64,000 bases of DNA from Thermophagus sp052400625. GTDB taxonomy: Bacteria; Bacteroidota; Bacteroidia; Bacteroidales; Marinilabiliaceae. A model generated the notes under the pieces. It was not told where the DNA came from, did no database searches, and saw only the letters and a list, made by a program, of their open reading frames with translations. The stretch lies in assembly GCA_052400625.1 (NCBI GenBank), contig JBQTGH010000002.1; one strand, written 5' to 3'. The stretch's first letter is position 1. The number at the start of each line of letters is the position of its first letter. This document shows, piece after piece, positions 53,661 through 62,898 of this stretch. Both the position numbers and the translations under genes were made by a program.

Positions 53661-54302
53661 TCAGGGAGCCAATCTTCTAACAATCCAACCGTCTTGGGTG
53701 AGAGAATATTCAAAACGGTCGTGCATCCTGTTGGCGCCTCCCTGCCAAAATTCTATTCGATGGGGAGTAAACAGGTATCCTCCCCAATGGGGTGGACGGG
53801 GAACGGGCTGTCCTTGAAAGCGGGTTTCCAGTTCATTAAACTGTTCTTCCAGTACTTTTCGGTTACTAACCATTTCACTTTGAGGGGATGCCCATGCCCC
53901 GATTTGACTTTCACGGGGACGGGTGCTGAAATATTCGTCCGACCGGGTTGCAGGAAGCTTTTCCACAATCCCCTCCATCCTGACCTGTCGTTCCATTAGA
54001 GGCCAGAAAAAGAGCACTGAAGCTTTGGGATGGTGCTGAAAATGATTTCCCTTGCGGCTATGGTAGTTGGTGTAAAAAGAAATTCCTCTTTCTGTTATCC
54101 CTTTCATCAGAACAATGCGTTGTGAGGGTTGTCCTGATGCATCAACACTGGCCAGTGACATGGCGGTGGGTTCGGTTTGTTCTGATTCCACCGCCTCATT
54201 CATCCATTTCATCAACTGTTTCATAGGTAATGGATGCAAATGGTCTCTGTCCAGTGAATATCGGCCGTAATTTTTACGGATATGTTGAAACTTGCTTTGC
54301 AA
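53661..54302 (-). CDS. pdxH: pyridoxamine 5'-phosphate oxidase
   Basis: The 213-aa FMN enzyme oxidises PNP or PMP to pyridoxal phosphate. Motifs: PSQRIVLMKGITERGISFYT (FMN site), SRKGNHFQHHPKASVLFFW, RQVRMEGIVEKL, SRPRESQIGAWAS-type (here TRPRESQIGAWASPQS) and the C-terminal VRRLAP. Usual length. Same strand as purE, whose stop lies close: 12 bp separate them. Confidence 0.97.
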   Translation of the reverse strand: MQSKFQHIRKNYGRYSLDRDHLHPLPMKQLMKWMNEAVESEQTEPTAMSLASVDASGQPSQRIVLMKGITERGISFYTNYHSRKGNHFQHHPKASVLFFWPLMERQVRMEGIVEKLPATRSDEYFSTRPRESQIGAWASPQSEMVSNRKVLEEQFNELETRFQGQPVPRPPHWGGYLFTPHRIEFWQGGANRMHDRFEYSLTQDGWIVRRLAP

Positions 54303-54314
54303 AATCGAAATTAA

Positions 54315-54827
54315 TTAATTGGTTTTGTATTCGAATTTTACCGCCGCCAGCTCTTGGTTGGCCTTTTCAATCTTTTTGGCAAGAGAGGATTTATAGGCAA
54401 CCATCTTTTGATGAATTTCTTCATTGCCAGTCCCCAGTATTTGAACTGCCAGGATGCCGGCATTTTGTGCACCGTCAAGACCAACAGTGGCTACCGGTAT
54501 TCCGGGAGGCATCTGAAGAATGGAAAGAATAGAGTCCCATCCATCGATGGAGATAGATGCTTTAATAGGCACGCCAATGACAGGGATCGGTGCGAGGGCG
54601 GCAATAACTCCGGGCAAATGGGCGGCTCCCCCGGCCCCGGCAATAATGACCCGAATTCCTCGATCATAAGCTTCGCGGGCAAATTGCATAACCTGATCGG
54701 GAGTCCGGTGAGCCGAAAGCGCATTGATTTCAAAAGGGATTTGAAAGTCGTCAAGCACCTTGGCTGCTTTTTCCATCACTGGAAGATCGGAAGTGCTTCC
54801 CATAATAATACTCACTAATGGCTTCAT
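54315..54827 (-). CDS. purE: N5-carboxyaminoimidazole ribonucleotide mutase
   Basis: The 170-aa protein acts in purine synthesis. It has IIMGSTSDLPVMEKAA, ALSAHRTPDQV (with the SAHRTP signature), IAGAGGAAHLPGVIAALAPI and IGVPIK. This is class I PurE; purK is not nearby. It precedes pdxH on the same strand. Confidence 0.97.
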   Translation of the reverse strand: MKPLVSIIMGSTSDLPVMEKAAKVLDDFQIPFEINALSAHRTPDQVMQFAREAYDRGIRVIIAGAGGAAHLPGVIAALAPIPVIGVPIKASISIDGWDSILSILQMPPGIPVATVGLDGAQNAGILAVQILGTGNEEIHQKMVAYKSSLAKKIEKANQELAAVKFEYKTN

Positions 54828-55348
54828 TGGTATATTGGTTTTAAGTTAATGGCTTGTGAATTGCACCAATTTAGAATGAGTTCGTTTCCTTTTAAGGGGC
54901 TGAGTGAGTTGCTAAAACTCATTCTTAAAGGTCGGGACAATGGTCTGTGATCAAAGGTGAAATTATTTATTACCTTACAAAACTACGAACATTAACATTA
55001 ATTACCCTGATCTGTTCAAATTTTTATACTTTTGCATCTTTTCAATGCGGCTTATATTAACGTTGCAGAAACAACATGGCGGTTAGGAATGAAGGGATTG
55101 GGACTGATAGACGCTACTAATGCAAAGGTTGTTGTAGCTCGTTTGAAATGTTGAAGTGTTATATTTGGTGGCGGGATGAGACTGAGAGAAATGGCAACAA
55201 GCCATTTTAGAATAAATTGAAATTGTGAAAATTCCCAAGTTATGGGAGCCGGTCGCCCACATGAATTCCATTTTTCCACTAAGTATGACAAGCTTTAAAA
55301 GAAATTGAGTATTTTATAATAGAGTATTAAGAGGCTTTCACCAGTAAA
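54828..55348. other. gene-poor gap upstream of hpt with an orphan promoter box
   Basis: About 520 bp. A TACTTTTG -7 box on the plus strand lies at 55027-55034 with no gene behind it, while hpt has its own promoter at 55349. A short frame at 55092-55157 reads MKGLGLIDATNAKVVVARLKC, which faintly recalls the N-terminus of Bacteroidota Dps proteins; the continuation is frame-broken. Possible remnant only. Confidence 0.35.
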
Positions 55349-55379
55349 TTGAAGCCTAATGAGCGGATCATTAATTTTG
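55349..55379 (+). promoter_or_regulatory. hpt-adk-obgE promoter (TTG-N20-TAATTTTG)
   Basis: TTG at 55349-55351, exactly 20 bp, TAATTTTG at 55372-55379. The ATG of hpt is only 17 bp after the box, so the leader must be very short. Confidence 0.8.
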
Positions 55380-55396
55380 AAATTAAATAACACCTA

Positions 55397-55933
55397 ATGA
55401 AGCGTATCCAACTGTTAGATAAAGAGTTTGTCCTTTCTATCCCTGCCAGTGACATCAAAAAAGCAATTTGGGAAATGGCCATGAAAATCAATCAGGATCT
55501 TCATGATAAAAACCCATTGATGATATGTATCCTTAACGGGTCTTTCATGTTTTCTGCCGATTTGATGAAACTTATTGAATTTCCATGTGAAATCAGCTTT
55601 GTAAAGCTCTCTTCCTATCAGGGAATGGGAAGTACCGGAGAGGTTAAACATCTCATTGGTCTTAATGAGAAGGTTGAAGGTCGTACGGTTGTTCTGCTGG
55701 AAGATATTGTTGACACGGGTGTGACCATTGAAAATCTGGTGGGACAGCTTGAAAGTCAGAATCCGGCAGATGTGAGAATTGCCACTCTCTTATTTAAGCC
55801 GGAAGCATGTACCCGAGATATAAAACTGGACTATGTAGGGATGGAAATCCCCAACGATTTTATTGTTGGATATGGTCTTGACTATGACGGTTATGGCCGT
55901 AACTTACCCGATATTTATACTGTTGTAAAATAA
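55397..55933 (+). CDS. hpt: hypoxanthine phosphoribosyltransferase
   Basis: The 178-aa purine salvage enzyme has ILNGSFMFSADL, the PRPP-binding loop VVLLEDIVDTGVTIENL (about 98-114), and ILVGYGLDYDGYGRNLP-type end (FIVGYGLDYDGYGRNLPDIY, quoted as 20 residues). It starts an operon with adk (16 bp) and obgE (16 bp). Confidence 0.96.
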   Translation: MKRIQLLDKEFVLSIPASDIKKAIWEMAMKINQDLHDKNPLMICILNGSFMFSADLMKLIEFPCEISFVKLSSYQGMGSTGEVKHLIGLNEKVEGRTVVLLEDIVDTGVTIENLVGQLESQNPADVRIATLLFKPEACTRDIKLDYVGMEIPNDFIVGYGLDYDGYGRNLPDIYTVVK

Positions 55934-55949
55934 AAATATATCGATTACC

Positions 55950-56522
55950 ATGTTAAATGTTGTGATTTTCGGACCTCCGGGTTCAGGAAAAGGAACGCAA
56001 AGTGAAAAGATCATCGCAAAATATGGGTTTGCCCACATCTCAACAGGTGATATTTTGCGTCAGGAGATTAAAGAACAGACGGAACTTGGAAAACAAGCCA
56101 AAGCCTTTATTGATAAAGGAGAGCTGGTGCCAGATGCGACCATTATAGATATGCTTGAGAAAAAGCTGGAATCATTGACCACTGCTCAGGGAGTCATCTT
56201 TGACGGATTCCCGCGCACTGTGGATCAGGCCGGCGCATTGAAAAAAATGCTTCGAAAAAGAGGTGAGGATGTAAATGTAATGCTCAATCTGGAGGTACAG
56301 AGAGAAGAGCTTATTCAGCGCTTGCTTAAACGAGGAGAGGTGTCCGGACGTTCCGATGATAATCTGGAGACCATAGAAAAACGTATTCGTGTTTACGAAG
56401 AACAGACAGCTCCGGTCATTGAGTTTTACAAGGCTGAGGGGAGCTACCATGCCATACTTGGCGAGGGAGCTATTGACGATATCTTTGGACGGATTAGCAG
56501 CGCCATCGAAAATGCCCAATAA
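55950..56522 (+). CDS. adk: adenylate kinase
   Basis: The 190-aa enzyme balances ATP, ADP and AMP. P-loop GPPGSGKGTQSEKI (about 8-21), AMP-binding HISTGDILRQEI, DGFPRTVDQAG, and the lid region RGEVSGRSDD, a short-lid form lacking the zinc insert. It lies between hpt and obgE in an apparent operon. Confidence 0.97.
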   Translation: MLNVVIFGPPGSGKGTQSEKIIAKYGFAHISTGDILRQEIKEQTELGKQAKAFIDKGELVPDATIIDMLEKKLESLTTAQGVIFDGFPRTVDQAGALKKMLRKRGEDVNVMLNLEVQREELIQRLLKRGEVSGRSDDNLETIEKRIRVYEEQTAPVIEFYKAEGSYHAILGEGAIDDIFGRISSAIENAQ

Positions 56523-56538
56523 ATAAAACAAGAATAAC

Positions 56539-57528
56539 ATGTCGGGATCGAACTTTGTTGACTATGTAAAGATATTCTGCCGTTCCGGGAAAGGCGGGGC
56601 AGGGTCGCGACATTTGCGGCGCGAGAAGTTCGTGGCCAAAGGAGGTCCCGACGGAGGTGACGGAGGCCGCGGCGGACATATTATCCTGCGCGGCAACCGA
56701 AACACCTGGACGTTGCTTCACCTGAAATACCAACGACATGTTTTTGCCGGGCATGGTGAGTCGGGAGGTAAACAAACCTCTACGGGTGCCAATGGTAAAG
56801 ATGTGTACATTGAGGTTCCGCCCGGCACAGTAGCCAAAGATGGTGAAACCGGTGAAGTGCTGTTCGAAATCACGCAGGATAAGGAAGAACGCATATTGGT
56901 GCAAGGGGGTAGAGGTGGCTTGGGAAATGCTCATTTTAAAACAGCCACCAATCAAACACCCCGTTATGCTCAGCCCGGAGAACCGGGGATAGAAAGAACT
57001 GTTATTCTGGAATTAAAAGTGCTGGCCGATGTCGGTCTGGTAGGTTTTCCTAATGCAGGCAAGTCAACTCTTTTGTCGGTGGTCAGTGCTGCCAAACCGG
57101 AAATTGCCAATTATCCTTTTACCACTCTGGTCCCCAATTTGGGAATTGTAAAATATCGCGATCATCGTTCCTTTGTTATGGCTGATATCCCGGGGATTAT
57201 TGAAGGAGCGCATGAAGGGAAAGGGTTGGGCCTGCGTTTTCTGCGACATATTGAACGAAATTCGGTACTCTTGTTTATGGTGCCGGCCGATAGTGATGAT
57301 ATTCATCAGGAGTATAAAGTCCTTCTCAATGAACTGCGACAATATAACCCCGAACTGCTTGACAAGAAACGTTTACTTGCCATCACCAAATCCGATTTGA
57401 TTGATGATGAACTGCAGGCCGAAATAGAGGAGGATTTGCCGGAAATCCCGAGGGTTTTTGTTTCTTCTGTTACTCAAAAAGGTCTTTCAGAGCTTAAAGA
57501 TATGCTCTGGAGAGAACTGGAACATTGA
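56539..57528 (+). CDS. obgE: GTPase ObgE/CgtA
   Basis: The 329-aa GTPase supports large-ribosome assembly and stress control. The N-terminal Obg fold is glycine-rich (KGGPDGGDGGRGGHII, HGESGGKQTSTGANG), the G domain has G1 GFPNAGKST, G3 DIPGIIEGAHEGKGLG and G4 TKSD. It lacks the C-terminal extension of E. coli CgtA, as usual for Bacteroidota. It ends the hpt-adk-obgE operon. Confidence 0.97.
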   Translation: MSGSNFVDYVKIFCRSGKGGAGSRHLRREKFVAKGGPDGGDGGRGGHIILRGNRNTWTLLHLKYQRHVFAGHGESGGKQTSTGANGKDVYIEVPPGTVAKDGETGEVLFEITQDKEERILVQGGRGGLGNAHFKTATNQTPRYAQPGEPGIERTVILELKVLADVGLVGFPNAGKSTLLSVVSAAKPEIANYPFTTLVPNLGIVKYRDHRSFVMADIPGIIEGAHEGKGLGLRFLRHIERNSVLLFMVPADSDDIHQEYKVLLNELRQYNPELLDKKRLLAITKSDLIDDELQAEIEEDLPEIPRVFVSSVTQKGLSELKDMLWRELEH

Positions 57529-57644
57529 TATTTGTGATTGGTCATTAGTGAATCGTTGAGAGTGGATTAGGAAGAATACCAAAGGTGTTTTTACTTTCCT
57601 GTTTTCAAAAGGTTAGTCCTATAAGAGAATCTATAAAACTTAGC

Positions 57645-57693
57645 GATGCGAATTCCATTCGGCCAATAGCTTAAATGAAATTTGCGAATGAAA
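57645..57693 (+). repeat. leader-repeat copy, right half only
   Basis: GATGCGA, then TTCCATTCGGCCAAT, then ATGAAA, matching the right half of the unit at 63006-63057 with small gaps. It is followed at once by a full unit. Confidence 0.75.
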
Positions 57694-57775
57694 CGAGCAT
57701 GGCAACAATTGCCGCAAGAAGACCATGCATAAAAGGCTGTGCCATGCTGATTCCATTCGATCAATAGTTTAGGTA
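57688..57775 (+). repeat. leader-repeat copy, nearly full unit
   Basis: Starts ATGAAACGAGCATGGCAAC and continues through CAAGAA, CATGCATAA to TTCCATTCGATCAATAG. Stem arms AGCATGGCA (57696-57704) and TGCCATGCT (57740-57748) pair over 9 bp; the equivalent pair elsewhere is A-T instead of G-C at one position. It lies just downstream of the transporter stop (57782). Confidence 0.8.
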
Positions 57776-57781
57776 TTTCAA

Positions 57782-59173
57782 TCAGGCTTCTTCCTGACGA
57801 CGTCTTTTTTCGAGTTCTGTCATTATTTCTTTCATTTTGGTGTCGCTTAGTTGATAAAAAATCATAATCACCCCAGAAATTAGGGCTGCAATTGCCGGGA
57901 AGAAACTAATCATATATCTGATTCCTATTAAGGTTTCGGGTGTTTGTTCCATATTGGCCCTAAATCCAAAAAAGGCCAGGAGCCACATGGTAACCGCACC
58001 GCCCAAGGTCCAACCTAGTTTTTGCGACATGCTGGAGGCTGAAAAGATCAGTCCGGTGGCTCTACGCCCGGTCTTGTATTGTGAGTAGTCAGCCGCATCA
58101 GCATACATTGACCACATTAATGGGAAAATGATGCCAGCACAAAAGCTGATCAATGCCTGAAGAAGATAGATTAAAAGATAGTTTTCGCGATTACAGAAAT
58201 AAAACAAAGCACTGAAGAAGGCCGCCATAAACATGGCATAAATAAAAGTTCTTTTTTTCCCGATGCTTGCCGAAACCGGTTTGGCCATCATTACTCCTAT
58301 CATATTGGCTGCCTGGCCCAGAAAAAAGTATAGTGTGCTATAGGTAAAGGTTGCTGATGAGATGGATAGGGCCGTTTCATCGATAATATAGTACTTGAAG
58401 TAGTACATGGCCACTCCGTCGCGGACAGAATTAAAAATCAAAGTCATTACTCCTGCGCCCAGAACGATAAACCATGGAATATTACCAAAAAGGTTTTTTA
58501 GGTCTTCTTTTAGGCTGTTTTTCTGGTTTTTGGGAGGGGTTATTCGCTCTCTGGTCCAGGAAAAAGTCATTAGAAAGAAAATTACAGCAATAAGGCCGAT
58601 AATGGTCATGGTAAGTTGATAGGCAACTTCGGTATTGACGTTAATGGTTTTGTCGAAGAAGTCGACCAACGGTTGATAGATGGCAACCACCAGAAGACTA
58701 CCGGCAAATGCGAAGACCATGCGATAGGAGGCAAAGGTGGTCCGTTGGTCGGGGTCGGCGGTCATGACCCCCAGTAGACTTGCATAAGGGACGTTGATAG
58801 CGGTATAAGCCATCATCATGAGGGTATAGGTAATATAAGCATAGGCAATCTTACCGTTTACACTGAAATCAGGGGCTGAAAATAAGAGAACCCCGATAAG
58901 GGCAAAAGGTGCGGCCATCCAGAGAAGCCAGGGACGGAACTTGCCCCAACGGGTATTGGTACGATCTCCAATAATACCCATGATGGGGTCGTTGGCAGTA
59001 TCCCATATACGAGTGACCAGAAACATTGTGCCTACTGCGGCAGCGGGGATTCCGAAAACATCGGTGTAAAAGATGGCCAAATAAAAAGTAAATATTTTCC
59101 AATACATGGATGAGGCAGCATCACCAAAGCCGTACCCGATTTTTTCTCTCAATCTGATGATAGAAGGGTTCAT
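57782..59173 (-). CDS. GPH-family sugar:cation symporter (probable mannobiose transporter)
   Basis: The 463-aa protein has twelve membrane segments and the GPH signature DTANDPIMGIIGDRTNTRWG (about 57-76) with KFRPWLLW following it. It is the transport part of the mannan cluster: the downstream-coded enzymes act on mannobiose inside the cell, so mannobiose is the probable substrate (inferred from context). It follows the epimerase gene by 21 bp on the same strand. Confidence 0.9.
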   Translation of the reverse strand: MNPSIIRLREKIGYGFGDAASSMYWKIFTFYLAIFYTDVFGIPAAAVGTMFLVTRIWDTANDPIMGIIGDRTNTRWGKFRPWLLWMAAPFALIGVLLFSAPDFSVNGKIAYAYITYTLMMMAYTAINVPYASLLGVMTADPDQRTTFASYRMVFAFAGSLLVVAIYQPLVDFFDKTINVNTEVAYQLTMTIIGLIAVIFFLMTFSWTRERITPPKNQKNSLKEDLKNLFGNIPWFIVLGAGVMTLIFNSVRDGVAMYYFKYYIIDETALSISSATFTYSTLYFFLGQAANMIGVMMAKPVSASIGKKRTFIYAMFMAAFFSALFYFCNRENYLLIYLLQALISFCAGIIFPLMWSMYADAADYSQYKTGRRATGLIFSASSMSQKLGWTLGGAVTMWLLAFFGFRANMEQTPETLIGIRYMISFFPAIAALISGVIMIFYQLSDTKMKEIMTELEKRRRQEEA

Positions 59174-59194
59174 ATTTTATAAATCTTTTGAATC

Positions 59195-60430
59195 TTACTT
59201 GCTTAAATTGACAGCGATGGGGTCCGATGCATAAATGCGTCTTAATCGCTGAATACTCTCTATTAACGATCTGGTATTATGATAGGGACATTTCCAAAAT
59301 CCCGCCTTTATTTCGGAAGGGATTGCAAGACCTCTATCGTTGATTAACTCATGCCATTCACCCTGTTCATGGTCAATCACATTCTGTTGGATGTATTGCC
59401 ATATTTTCAGAAAAAGGTTAAAATAATCTTGAATTTCGGAGTGTTCAAAAGCATCCAGCAGTCCAACCATCGCCTCGGCCTGTACCCACCAATGGCGCTC
59501 TCTGATCCATTGGTTATCTTGGGGGATATATTCATAATAGATTGAAAAATCAGAGGCTAAACCTTCTCTTACAACTGCATTCACCATTTGTAATGTTTTC
59601 TGACGGGATTCGGCCATTAGTTCTTTATTCCCTATCAATTTTGCTGCCTCATTTATGAGCCAAGCGCCTTCAATATCGTGTCCGAAAGAAACAATGTTGG
59701 ACTCTACCTTCCAGTCATGGTTGAAAAACAGATTAAAATGACAGGATTGGTGATCTAATATCTTGTCGAGAAATATTCTTACCAGATCTGTCATTTTATT
59801 TTTTAATTCAATGGTGGGCCAAACCTTGAATAGGTTGGAATAAGGCTCCAAAAGGTGGAGATGGGTATTCATACTTTTAGGGGAATTGGCATCTTTTGAG
59901 CTTAATCTCATATCTTTCAACGGTTCCCATTCGCGCGAAAGTGCTTCCAGATATCCACCATATTGGGGGTCAAAACTGTATTTTTCAATTAAATCGAACA
60001 ACTGGATGGCCATATCCAGACTTTCACGTTGGCCGGAAGCTTTAAAATATTCAGAAAAAGCATAGATGCCAAACCCTTGGCCATAAATCTGTTTGCGGGG
60101 ATGAACCACTTGGCCTTTGAAATCAACGGACCAAAACAGACCACCATGTTTTTTGTCCAAAAAATGATGGATCAGGTAATCGTACGCACGATGTGCCAGC
60201 TCCAGATAATGGCGATCACCCAAGAAATTGTAAGCAGCTGAAAAGGTCCATAGAATACGGGCATTCAAAACCAGACTTTTATCAGTGCCTTCCACCATGT
60301 TCCCATTGGCATCCACTGTTCCTGCAAAGCCTCCAAAGTGATGGTCGATTGTGTGGGTTTGCCAGAAATGAAGAATGTTTTTTAACTCCTCGTTAAGCTC
60401 GTTGAGTAATTGTTCTTTTTCTACCATCAT
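59195..60430 (-). CDS. AGE-family cellobiose/mannobiose 2-epimerase
   Basis: The 411-aa (alpha/alpha)6-barrel enzyme epimerises the reducing-end sugar. Visible landmarks: HFGGFAGTVDANGNMVEG, NARILWTFSAAYNFLG, KKHGGLFWSVDFKG, FGHDIEGAWLINEAA, RHWWVQAEAMVGL with the conserved His/Trp residues, and KCPYHNTRSLIE. In the mannan cluster it should turn beta-1,4-mannobiose into mannosyl-glucose. It lies 2 bp after GH130, an operon arrangement. Confidence 0.92.
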   Translation of the reverse strand: MMVEKEQLLNELNEELKNILHFWQTHTIDHHFGGFAGTVDANGNMVEGTDKSLVLNARILWTFSAAYNFLGDRHYLELAHRAYDYLIHHFLDKKHGGLFWSVDFKGQVVHPRKQIYGQGFGIYAFSEYFKASGQRESLDMAIQLFDLIEKYSFDPQYGGYLEALSREWEPLKDMRLSSKDANSPKSMNTHLHLLEPYSNLFKVWPTIELKNKMTDLVRIFLDKILDHQSCHFNLFFNHDWKVESNIVSFGHDIEGAWLINEAAKLIGNKELMAESRQKTLQMVNAVVREGLASDFSIYYEYIPQDNQWIRERHWWVQAEAMVGLLDAFEHSEIQDYFNLFLKIWQYIQQNVIDHEQGEWHELINDRGLAIPSEIKAGFWKCPYHNTRSLIESIQRLRRIYASDPIAVNLSK

Positions 60431-60432
60431 AG

Positions 60433-61632
60433 TTACTTGCTTTGGGATTTTAAAAAGGCCTTATTTCTGTCTATCAGGTTGTTGATGGTTTCAACAGAAC
60501 CGGCACTGTGATATTTGTCCTGAGGGGTGTGGATGCAATAATCGACCAGTTGATCGATGGTAGAAGTAGCCACATGTAGCCGCGTATCGGACGAGGCATA
60601 ATAGATGAAAACTGTTCCATCTTCATCGGCAATCCATCCGCTGGAAAAAAGAACGTTAGAAACGTCGCCGATACGTTCTTCTTTGAGGGGGCTCATAAAA
60701 TGTCCTGCAGGTTTGTGCGTGACGATCCAAGGTTTTTCCAAATCGGTCATAAAGAGGTAAAGGGTATATCTCAACCCGGCGGCTGTATATCGGACACCAT
60801 GAGCCAGTTGAAGCCATCCTTTATCAGTTTTGAGGGGAGCCGGTCCTAAACCGTTTTTCATTTCATATATTGTGTGATACCGTTTGGGGTCAACAATAAT
60901 CTCTTCTTTAATGGCAGCCTGTTCAATGTTGTCGGCCAATCCAAAGCCAATGCCGCCGCCCTTCCCGGTGTCAATAAAGCCATCCTGAGGCCGGGTATAA
61001 AAGGCATATTTGCCATCGATTTTGTGAGGGAATAATACCACGTTACGTTGCTGACCACTGGTTGAGATGAGGTCGGGGAGACGTTCCCATGTAACCAGAT
61101 CGAGGGTTCTGGCAATACCGGCCGATGCCACCGCACTGCTTGTGTCGCCTTCCGGTGCGTTGGGGTCTTTTCGCTCAGTGCAAAATACACCGTAAATAAA
61201 TCCGTCATCATGACGGGTAAGACGCATGTCGTAAACGTTTATGTCCGGATCTTCATTTTGAGGTAAGGTGATGGGGCGATCCCAAAAGCGGAAATTATCA
61301 ATGCCATTGGGACTTTCGGCTATGGCAAAAAATGATTTGCGGTCGTTTCCCTCAACTCTTACTGCCAGTAGGTACTTATCTTTCCATTTGATGGCGCCGG
61401 CATTAAAGGTCGCATTGAACCCGATGCGTTCCATAAAAAAGGGATTGGTGTCGGGGTTCATATCAAATCGCCAGTGAAGGGGGATGTGATCTCTGGTCAG
61501 CACCGGATATTTATATCGATTGTATATGCCATTGGTACTAAACAAGGGTTCATTTGATCTGGCAAGAAGTTTTCCAAGTTCCAGTGATATTGTCTCAAAT
61601 CGTTCATTAAACAGTTTATTCTTCACAGCCAT
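60433..61632 (-). CDS. GH130 beta-1,4-mannosylglucose phosphorylase
   Basis: The 399-aa five-bladed propeller has the GH130 landmarks NATFNAGAIKWKDKYLL, DPDINVYDMRLTRHDDG (holding the probable general-acid Asp), and FCTERKDPN. It cleaves 4-O-beta-D-mannosyl-D-glucose with phosphate to mannose-1-phosphate and glucose. Gene order GH26, GH130, epimerase, transporter matches the Bacteroides fragilis mannan pathway described earlier. A two-base gap to the epimerase gene indicates coupling. Confidence 0.92.
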   Translation of the reverse strand: MAVKNKLFNERFETISLELGKLLARSNEPLFSTNGIYNRYKYPVLTRDHIPLHWRFDMNPDTNPFFMERIGFNATFNAGAIKWKDKYLLAVRVEGNDRKSFFAIAESPNGIDNFRFWDRPITLPQNEDPDINVYDMRLTRHDDGFIYGVFCTERKDPNAPEGDTSSAVASAGIARTLDLVTWERLPDLISTSGQQRNVVLFPHKIDGKYAFYTRPQDGFIDTGKGGGIGFGLADNIEQAAIKEEIIVDPKRYHTIYEMKNGLGPAPLKTDKGWLQLAHGVRYTAAGLRYTLYLFMTDLEKPWIVTHKPAGHFMSPLKEERIGDVSNVLFSSGWIADEDGTVFIYYASSDTRLHVATSTIDQLVDYCIHTPQDKYHSAGSVETINNLIDRNKAFLKSQSK

Positions 61633-61650
61633 ACAATTTGTAGATGGATA

Positions 61651-61680
61651 TATGATTAGATGTTAGAAATAAGATTATAA
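61651..61680 (+). repeat. AGATNNN-type run upstream of GH130
   Basis: TTAGATGTTAGAAATAAGATTAT, akin to the AGATNNN arrays around the four-helix-bundle gene (43037, 43456). Only a few units, so the link is tentative. Confidence 0.45.
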
Positions 61681-61782
61681 GGGGTTCGAGAAGGATATTT
61701 GCAGCACGAGTGCCGCTGTTTTTTCATATTGATTAAAATACTTGATCAAATCTTTTCTGTTTTTCCACCAGGCGTAATGAGG

Positions 61783-62898
61783 TTAATCAAGGTTGTTTTT
61801 TTGTTTAAATTGATTCCAATCCTTCAGTAACCATACCTTTTCATTGCGAACAAATGCTTTGAAATCGGTGGCGGAAGGGTGTTCCGGGTAAGTGCTAAAA
61901 AAGTGGGTGGTGTCGGCATTTCTCCAAAGCATTACGTAGGCTATTTTACCGGCTTCTTTTCCGGAAAAGATTGATCTCCCAAGTTTTTGTGTGAACCACT
62001 TCAAATCGGTCATTTTATCCAGGCCGGATTCGGTAAATGCAGCCACTTTGCCGGTTTTTTCGGCGTATCTGACCACAATTTCAAGTTTGTGACTGGCGGC
62101 TTCGATATTTTCCGTGCCGACACGAAAATCTCCGTAATTATCCACGCCGATAATGTCCACCACATCGTTTCCGGGATACCAGGTCAGGTATTCTTCTTCT
62201 GTGTTGAAGCGGTTGTCTGGTGAGTAGGCCGATAGGAAATCAAGTCCTTTTTGGTTGCGTAGGTATTCTATGGTAAATCGGAACAGTTGTTTAAACTCTT
62301 CGGGCGAACACAAAGAACTTCCCCACCAGAACCAGTCACCATCCATTTCGTGCCATGGGCGGAAAATGAAAGGAACGGGAATGCCTTCGTTGGTTTGAAG
62401 TGAGGCCAGAAAGTCGGCGACCCTATCAAGATATTGTTTAAAAATTTGATGATGACTGCCACCGGGAAGAATATGCTTTACAACTTCGGTATCGGTGGTC
62501 CATGCATTTTTTGTGGAGTCGAGCGGGCTGAAAGGGTGCCAGCTGAAGGTTAGGACACCTCCCATATTATAACCTTTAACAGCGAGATGCCGCATTAAAT
62601 GGAAAGGTATGCTATCCAAATTTACAGGCCTGTCAAGTTCTATTCCTCCCAGCTCCCATCCAAAGAGAGCCGGATAATCACCGGCCGTTTCGTAAGTGTC
62701 GGACCGTCCTTCTTCATATTTCCAGCCAATGCCATAGGCCAGATCGTCCTGATGCCCAAATAGGACACCATTGTTGCCAATGGATTTTAATTGTTCATAT
62801 AAAGTGGCTGCAGCGTGTTTTTTTGCTTCGGAAGATTTTCCGGCACCACAGGCAAGCATTAAGCTCCCGGTCAATAATGTAATGATAATTCTTTTCAT
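61783..62898 (-). CDS. GH26 beta-mannanase, lipoprotein
   Basis: The 371-aa protein has a lipoprotein signal (ITLLTGSLMLACG, lipid Cys17) and a GH26 barrel. The acid/base Glu184 sits in RPWHEMDGDWFWWG and the nucleophile Glu290 in AAFTESGL; both are standard. It hydrolyses internal beta-1,4-mannan links, anchored to the membrane. It is the first step before import. Its start codon coincides with the end of a repeat unit (62893-62999), so its 5' leader is repeat-derived. Confidence 0.94.
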   Translation of the reverse strand: MKRIIITLLTGSLMLACGAGKSSEAKKHAAATLYEQLKSIGNNGVLFGHQDDLAYGIGWKYEEGRSDTYETAGDYPALFGWELGGIELDRPVNLDSIPFHLMRHLAVKGYNMGGVLTFSWHPFSPLDSTKNAWTTDTEVVKHILPGGSHHQIFKQYLDRVADFLASLQTNEGIPVPFIFRPWHEMDGDWFWWGSSLCSPEEFKQLFRFTIEYLRNQKGLDFLSAYSPDNRFNTEEEYLTWYPGNDVVDIIGVDNYGDFRVGTENIEAASHKLEIVVRYAEKTGKVAAFTESGLDKMTDLKWFTQKLGRSIFSGKEAGKIAYVMLWRNADTTHFFSTYPEHPSATDFKAFVRNEKVWLLKDWNQFKQKNNLD

